From: Nocardioides sp. NBC_00368
GTDB lineage: Bacteria > Actinomycetota > Actinomycetes > Propionibacteriales > Nocardioidaceae
Assembly (NCBI RefSeq): GCF_036090055.1
Contig: NZ_CP107970.1
Coordinates: 4,671,001 to 4,735,000 of the forward strand
DNA length: 64,000 nt
Direction: 5' to 3'
Of this stretch, positions 60,783 to 64,000 are shown one piece after another. A program made the position numbers and the translations under genes. The notes below the pieces were generated by a model, which did no database searches, was not told the origin of the DNA, and saw only the letters and a program-made list of their open reading frames with translations. The first letter of the stretch is position 1, and each line of letters begins with the position of its first letter.

Positions 60783-61106
60783 ATGGCTAAGAAGGTTCAG
60801 ATCATCCTCGAGGATGACATCGACGGCTCGGAAGCTGCGGAGACGGTGTCTTTCGCCCTGGACGGCACCTCTTACGAGATTGATCTCAGCGACGCCAATG
60901 CGGCAAAGCTGCGTGATTCTCTCGCGCTCTTCATCGGTCACGCCCAGAAGGTGAGCGGCCGACGCGGCAGCGCCAAGAAGGCTCCCACCGCCGGCGGGTC
61001 GACCCCGAAGGTCATGCGGGAGTGGGGAAAGGCCAACGGTTACACCGTGCCCGACCGTGGCCGCATTCCGGCCGACGTCCGGGCCGCTTTCGAAGCGGCT
61101 CACTGA
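60783..61106 (+). CDS. lsr2: Lsr2 nucleoid-associated protein
   Basis: A 107-residue xenogeneic silencer. The N-terminal dimerisation domain starts AKKVQIILEDDIDGSEA; the C-terminal DNA-binding helix region has REWGKANGYTVPDRGRIP, where the RGR tripeptide reads AT-rich minor grooves. It bridges AT-rich DNA and represses acquired genes. GAAGG lies upstream of ATG 60783. The region 60662-60780 before it is noticeably AT-richer than the rest, fitting auto-binding. Confidence 0.95.
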   Translation: MAKKVQIILEDDIDGSEAAETVSFALDGTSYEIDLSDANAAKLRDSLALFIGHAQKVSGRRGSAKKAPTAGGSTPKVMREWGKANGYTVPDRGRIPADVRAAFEAAH

Positions 61107-61133
61107 CCGGCGGATCTCGCCGCACCGAACGAC

Positions 61134-61165
61134 CGGCTGCCGTGCCCTCCGGGGCGCGGCAGCCG
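61134..61165 (+). terminator. Hairpin terminator after lsr2
   Basis: Arms 61134-61147 and 61152-61165 (CGGCTGCCGTGCCC against GGGCGCGGCAGCCG) pair over 14 bp with one G-T wobble and enclose the tetraloop TCCG. It is followed by CGTTTGTGTG, a weak U-rich run. It lies 28 bp after the lsr2 stop, making separate transcription of clpC likely. Confidence 0.8.
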
Positions 61166-61216
61166 CGTTTGTGTGCCCGCCGGTGTGGGCGGCGCTGTCC
61201 GGGGTACGGAACGCGT

Positions 61217-61230
61217 GTTCGCTCTCAGCG
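61217..61230 (+). promoter_or_regulatory. ClgR-type operator upstream of clpC
   Basis: GTTCGC-TCTCA-GCG is an exact match to the GTTCGC-N5-GCG consensus described for ClgR, the activator of clp and lon genes in Streptomyces and relatives. It is 91 bp before the clpC start and about 30 bp upstream of a GGGAAC hexamer, a reasonable activator position. Confidence 0.6.
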
Positions 61231-61251
61231 CACGGATCGCGTTGTGTTGTC

Positions 61252-61278
61252 GGGAACGCGTAGGCTGTCTGCGGGGTT
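61252..61278 (+). promoter_or_regulatory. Possible SigR/SigH-type promoter for clpC
   Basis: GGGAAC at 61252-61257 followed after 18 nt by GTT at 61276-61278 fits the GGGAAY-N18/19-GTT pattern of thiol-stress ECF sigma factors, which control Clp protease genes in several actinobacteria. It would give a short leader before the ribosome site AGGAGAG (61306-61312). Confidence 0.35.
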
Positions 61279-61320
61279 GAATCTTGGTGACGCCCCAGAA
61301 TTCTTAGGAGAGATGCGTAC

Positions 61321-63906
61321 ATGTTCGAGCGGTTCACTGACCGAGCCCGCCGGGTGGTCGTGCTGGCCCAGGAAGAGGCCCGCATGCTCTCCCACAACTA
61401 CATCGGGACCGAGCACATCCTGCTCGGCCTGATCCACGAGGGAGAAGGCGTCGCTGCCAAGGCCCTCGAGTCCCTCGACATCTCGCTCGAGGCGGTCCGC
61501 AACCAGGTCGAGGAGATCATCGGCCAGGGCCAGCAGGCACCGTCCGGGCACATCCCGTTCACGCCGCGTGCCAAGAAGGTGCTCGAGCTGTCCCTGCGCG
61601 AGGCGCTGCAGCTCGGCCACTCCTACATCGGCACCGAGCACATCCTGCTCGGCCTGATCCGTGAGGGCGAGGGCGTTGCCGCCCAGGTGCTGCAGAAGCT
61701 CGGCGCCGACCTCAACCGGGTCCGCCAGCAGGTCATCCAGCTGCTCTCGGGCTTCCAGGGCAAGGAGGGCCAGGCCGGCACCTCCGGCGCCACCGCGTCG
61801 ACCGGCACGACTTCGACCGAGGCGCCCTCCTCCAGCCTCGTGCTCGACCAGTTCGGCCGCAACCTGACCCAGGACGCCCGCGAGGGCAAGCTCGACCCGA
61901 TCATCGGTCGGGAAGGCCAGATCGAGCGCGTGATGCAGGTGCTGTCGCGGCGTACGAAGAACAACCCGGTCCTGATCGGTGAGCCCGGCGTCGGCAAGAC
62001 GTCGATCGTCGAGGGGCTGGCCCAGGACATCGTCAAGGGCAACGTGCCCGAGACGCTCAAGGACAAGCAGATCTACACCCTCGACCTGGGTGCGCTGGTC
62101 GCCGGCTCGCGTTACCGCGGTGACTTCGAGGAGCGCCTCAAGAAGGTGCTCAAGGAGATCAAGACCCGCGGCGACATCGTGCTGTTCATCGACGAGATCC
62201 ACACCCTCGTCGGCGCCGGTGCGGCCGAGGGCGCGATCGACGCCGCCTCGATCCTCAAGCCGATGCTGGCTCGCGGTGAGCTGCAGACCATCGGTGCGAC
62301 GACGCTGGACGAATACCGGAAATACCTGGAGAAGGACGCCGCTCTCGAGCGTCGTTTCCAGCCGATCCAGGTGCCGGAGCCGACGATCGCGGTCGCGATC
62401 GAGATGCTCAAGGGCATCCGCGACCGCTACGAGGCCCACCACCGGGTCACGATCACCGACGAGGCCCTGGTCGCTGCGGTCACCATGGCCGACCGTTACA
62501 TCTCCGACCGGTTCCTGCCGGACAAGGCGATCGACCTGATCGACGAGGCCGGCTCGCGTCTGCGCATCCGCCGGATGACGGCCCCTGCCGACCTGCGGGA
62601 GTACGACGACAAGATCGCCGACGTGCGCCAGCGCAAGGAGGCCGCGATCGACGGCCAGGACTTCGAGGCGGCGGCCCGTCTGCGCGACGAGGAGAAGCAG
62701 CTCATCGCCAAGAAGGCCGAGCGTGAGAAGGCCTGGCGTGCCGGCGACATGGACGAGGTCGCCGAGGTGGATGAGGAGCTCATCGCCGAGGTTCTCGCCG
62801 TCGCGACCGGCATCCCGATCGTGCAGGTCAACGAGGAGGAGTCCGCGCGACTGCTGCGCATGGAGGACGAGCTCCACAAGCGCGTCATCGGCCAGGACGA
62901 GGCGGTCAAGGCCCTGTCCCGTGCCATCCGACGCACCCGTGCCGGTCTGAAGGACCCGAAGCGCCCCGGCGGTTCGTTCATCTTCGCCGGTCCGTCCGGT
63001 GTCGGTAAGACCTGGCTGTCCAAGACGCTCGCCGAGTTCCTCTTCGGCGACGAGGACGCGCTGATCCAGCTCGACATGTCGGAGTTCGGCGAGAAGCACA
63101 CCGTCTCGCGGCTCTTCGGTTCGCCTCCGGGCTACGTCGGCTACGAGGAGGGTGGCCAGCTCACCGAGAAGGTGCGCCGTAAGCCGTTCTCCGTGGTCCT
63201 CTTCGACGAGGTCGAGAAGGCTCACCCGGACATCTTCAACTCGCTGCTGCAGATCCTGGAGGAAGGTCGCCTGACCGACTCCCAGGGCCGCGTGGTCGAC
63301 TTCAAGAACACCGTGATCATCATGACCACCAACCTCGGCACCCGAGACATCGCCAAGTCGGTCAACCTGGGCTTCTCCCAGGCCAGCGACAAGGCGGGGT
63401 CCTACGAGAGGATGAAGTCGAAGGTCTCCGACGAGCTCAAGCAGCACTTCCGTCCGGAGTTCCTCAACCGTGTCGACGAGGTCATCGTGTTCCCGCCGCT
63501 GTCGCAGGAGCAGATCATCGCGATGGTCGACAACATGATCGGTGCCGTCGAGATCCGCCTCAAGGACCGCGACATGGGCATTGAGCTCACCACGGCCGCG
63601 AAGAAGCTGCTCGCCGAGCGCGGTTTCGACCCGGTCCTGGGCGCCCGTCCGCTGCGCCGCACGGTGCAGCGCGAGATCGAGGACGTGCTCGCCGAGAAGA
63701 TGCTCTACGGCGACATCGGCCCCGGCTCGATCGTCGTGGTCGACGTCGAGGGAGAGGGCCCGGCCGCGAAGTTCACCTTCGAGGGTCAGAAGCGTTCCTC
63801 CATCCCGGACGTCCCTCCTCTCGAGGGCGCGACGGTGACCGATATCGAGCTCCCCGACCAGGATGAGCCGATCAACATCGAGAAGCCGAAGCCCGACTCG
63901 GAGTAA
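61321..63906 (+). CDS. clpC: Clp protease ATP-binding subunit ClpC
   Basis: An 861-residue Hsp100 unfoldase that feeds ClpP. It has two N-terminal repeat motifs (residues 1-150), first AAA module with Walker A GEPGVGKT (220-227), a UVR-containing middle domain (about 420-460), second AAA module with Walker A GPSGVGKT (557-564), and the C-terminal D2 small domain. ATG 61321 has AGGAGAG upstream. A ClgR-type box and a possible thiol-stress promoter precede it. The acidic tail is typical of ClpC. Confidence 0.97.
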   Translation: MFERFTDRARRVVVLAQEEARMLSHNYIGTEHILLGLIHEGEGVAAKALESLDISLEAVRNQVEEIIGQGQQAPSGHIPFTPRAKKVLELSLREALQLGHSYIGTEHILLGLIREGEGVAAQVLQKLGADLNRVRQQVIQLLSGFQGKEGQAGTSGATASTGTTSTEAPSSSLVLDQFGRNLTQDAREGKLDPIIGREGQIERVMQVLSRRTKNNPVLIGEPGVGKTSIVEGLAQDIVKGNVPETLKDKQIYTLDLGALVAGSRYRGDFEERLKKVLKEIKTRGDIVLFIDEIHTLVGAGAAEGAIDAASILKPMLARGELQTIGATTLDEYRKYLEKDAALERRFQPIQVPEPTIAVAIEMLKGIRDRYEAHHRVTITDEALVAAVTMADRYISDRFLPDKAIDLIDEAGSRLRIRRMTAPADLREYDDKIADVRQRKEAAIDGQDFEAAARLRDEEKQLIAKKAEREKAWRAGDMDEVAEVDEELIAEVLAVATGIPIVQVNEEESARLLRMEDELHKRVIGQDEAVKALSRAIRRTRAGLKDPKRPGGSFIFAGPSGVGKTWLSKTLAEFLFGDEDALIQLDMSEFGEKHTVSRLFGSPPGYVGYEEGGQLTEKVRRKPFSVVLFDEVEKAHPDIFNSLLQILEEGRLTDSQGRVVDFKNTVIIMTTNLGTRDIAKSVNLGFSQASDKAGSYERMKSKVSDELKQHFRPEFLNRVDEVIVFPPLSQEQIIAMVDNMIGAVEIRLKDRDMGIELTTAAKKLLAERGFDPVLGARPLRRTVQREIEDVLAEKMLYGDIGPGSIVVVDVEGEGPAAKFTFEGQKRSSIPDVPPLEGATVTDIELPDQDEPINIEKPKPDSE

Positions 63907-63917
63907 TCCGTTCAAAG

Positions 63918-63955
63918 GCGACGCCCCGGCCGTTTAGGCCGGGGCGTCGCTTTAT
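63918..63955 (+). terminator. Rho-independent terminator after clpC
   Basis: Perfect 14-bp arms GCGACGCCCCGGCC (63918-63931) and its complement (63937-63950) enclose GTTTA and are followed by TTTAT. It starts 12 bp after the clpC stop and ends clpC transcription. Confidence 0.93.
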
Positions 63956-63960
63956 CCCCG

Positions 63961-64000
63961 CCGAGTGGGCAGTAAAAACGGCCGAGACGTCAGTTGTGGC
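63961..64000 (+). repeat. Second 21-bp-period repeat, cut by window end
   Basis: After the clpC terminator, a 21-bp unit beginning CCGAGTGGGCAGT (63961-63981) is followed by a second unit beginning CCGAGACGTCAGTTGTGGC that runs to the window end. Both follow the CCGA....GCA.TT.TGG pattern of the thiP-thiQ array at 4111-4215. Confidence 0.55.

Noticed and set aside
1..64000. tRNA or rRNA genes
   Set aside because: I saw no cloverleaf-like T-loop GGTTCGAATCC blocks or rRNA signatures in the intergenic spaces.

Overview
The window is high-GC actinobacterial DNA and most resembles a Nocardioides-type member of the Propionibacteriales. The evidence is the gene content (lsr2, clpC, DUF3180, DUF2342 metalloprotease, type III pantothenate kinase), GTG/TTG starts, 4-nt stop/start overlaps, and a gene order matching the ppa-dacB-tilS-hpt-ftsH-folEPBK ... 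panCD-coaX-lsr2-clpC1 block known from Mycobacterium tuberculosis. The genus is an inference; no rRNA or tRNA gene was seen.

Layout. (1) 1-10.1 kb: a truncated metallo-beta-lactamase-fold gene, an ElaA-type acetyltransferase, a TPP riboswitch driving thiBPQ (thiamine uptake), a PAP2 membrane phosphatase, an acyl-CoA oxidase/dehydrogenase, an accessory DUF559/AbiEi-like gene bracketed by pairs of identical palindromes, and a small P-loop kinase. (2) 10.1-21.5 kb: conserved core with ppa, dacB, a DUF2342 metalloprotease, tilS, hpt, ftsH, folE-folP-folB-folK, DUF3180 and a coiled-coil membrane protein. (3) 21.7-54.6 kb: a roughly 33-kb surface-glycopolymer island inserted into that core. It holds a GT29 sialyltransferase-like enzyme, several GT2/GT4 glycosyltransferases, TagF-like and TagE-like teichoic-acid enzymes, a bifunctional CDP-ribitol synthase, methyltransferases (one a double-domain fusion), a pyruvyltransferase-GT8 fusion, a sulfotransferase-like protein, an OafA-type acyltransferase, a full pseudaminic-acid gene set, and an acyl-carrier-protein mini-operon. 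(4) 54.9-63.9 kb: the core resumes with DUF2520-panC-panD-nadB-nadC-coaX, lsr2 and clpC.

How the parts fit. The island reads as a wall teichoic / teichulosonic acid locus. CDP-ribitol comes from the TarI-SDR fusion, CMP-pseudaminate from pseB/C/H/G/I plus an SpsF-type cytidylyltransferase, and polymerisation and side-chain glycosylation from the TagF-like, TagE-like, GT2 and GT29 enzymes. Decoration would come from the methyl-, acyl-, pyruvyl- and sulfotransferase-like proteins. The ACP, adenylating ligase, SDR and PPTase-like genes could make an acyl-ACP that N-acylates the sugar. No exporter (TagGH-like) or TagO/TagA priming enzymes lie in the window, so they must be elsewhere.

Most unusual items: the palindrome-pair-flanked DUF559 cassette with an inverted pair of perfect DnaA boxes; the 21-bp-period intergenic array between thiP and thiQ, apparently of the same family as sequence at the window end; the GT29-plus-pseudaminate combination with the ACP mini-operon; and a coaX gene whose two nucleotide-binding motifs are altered.
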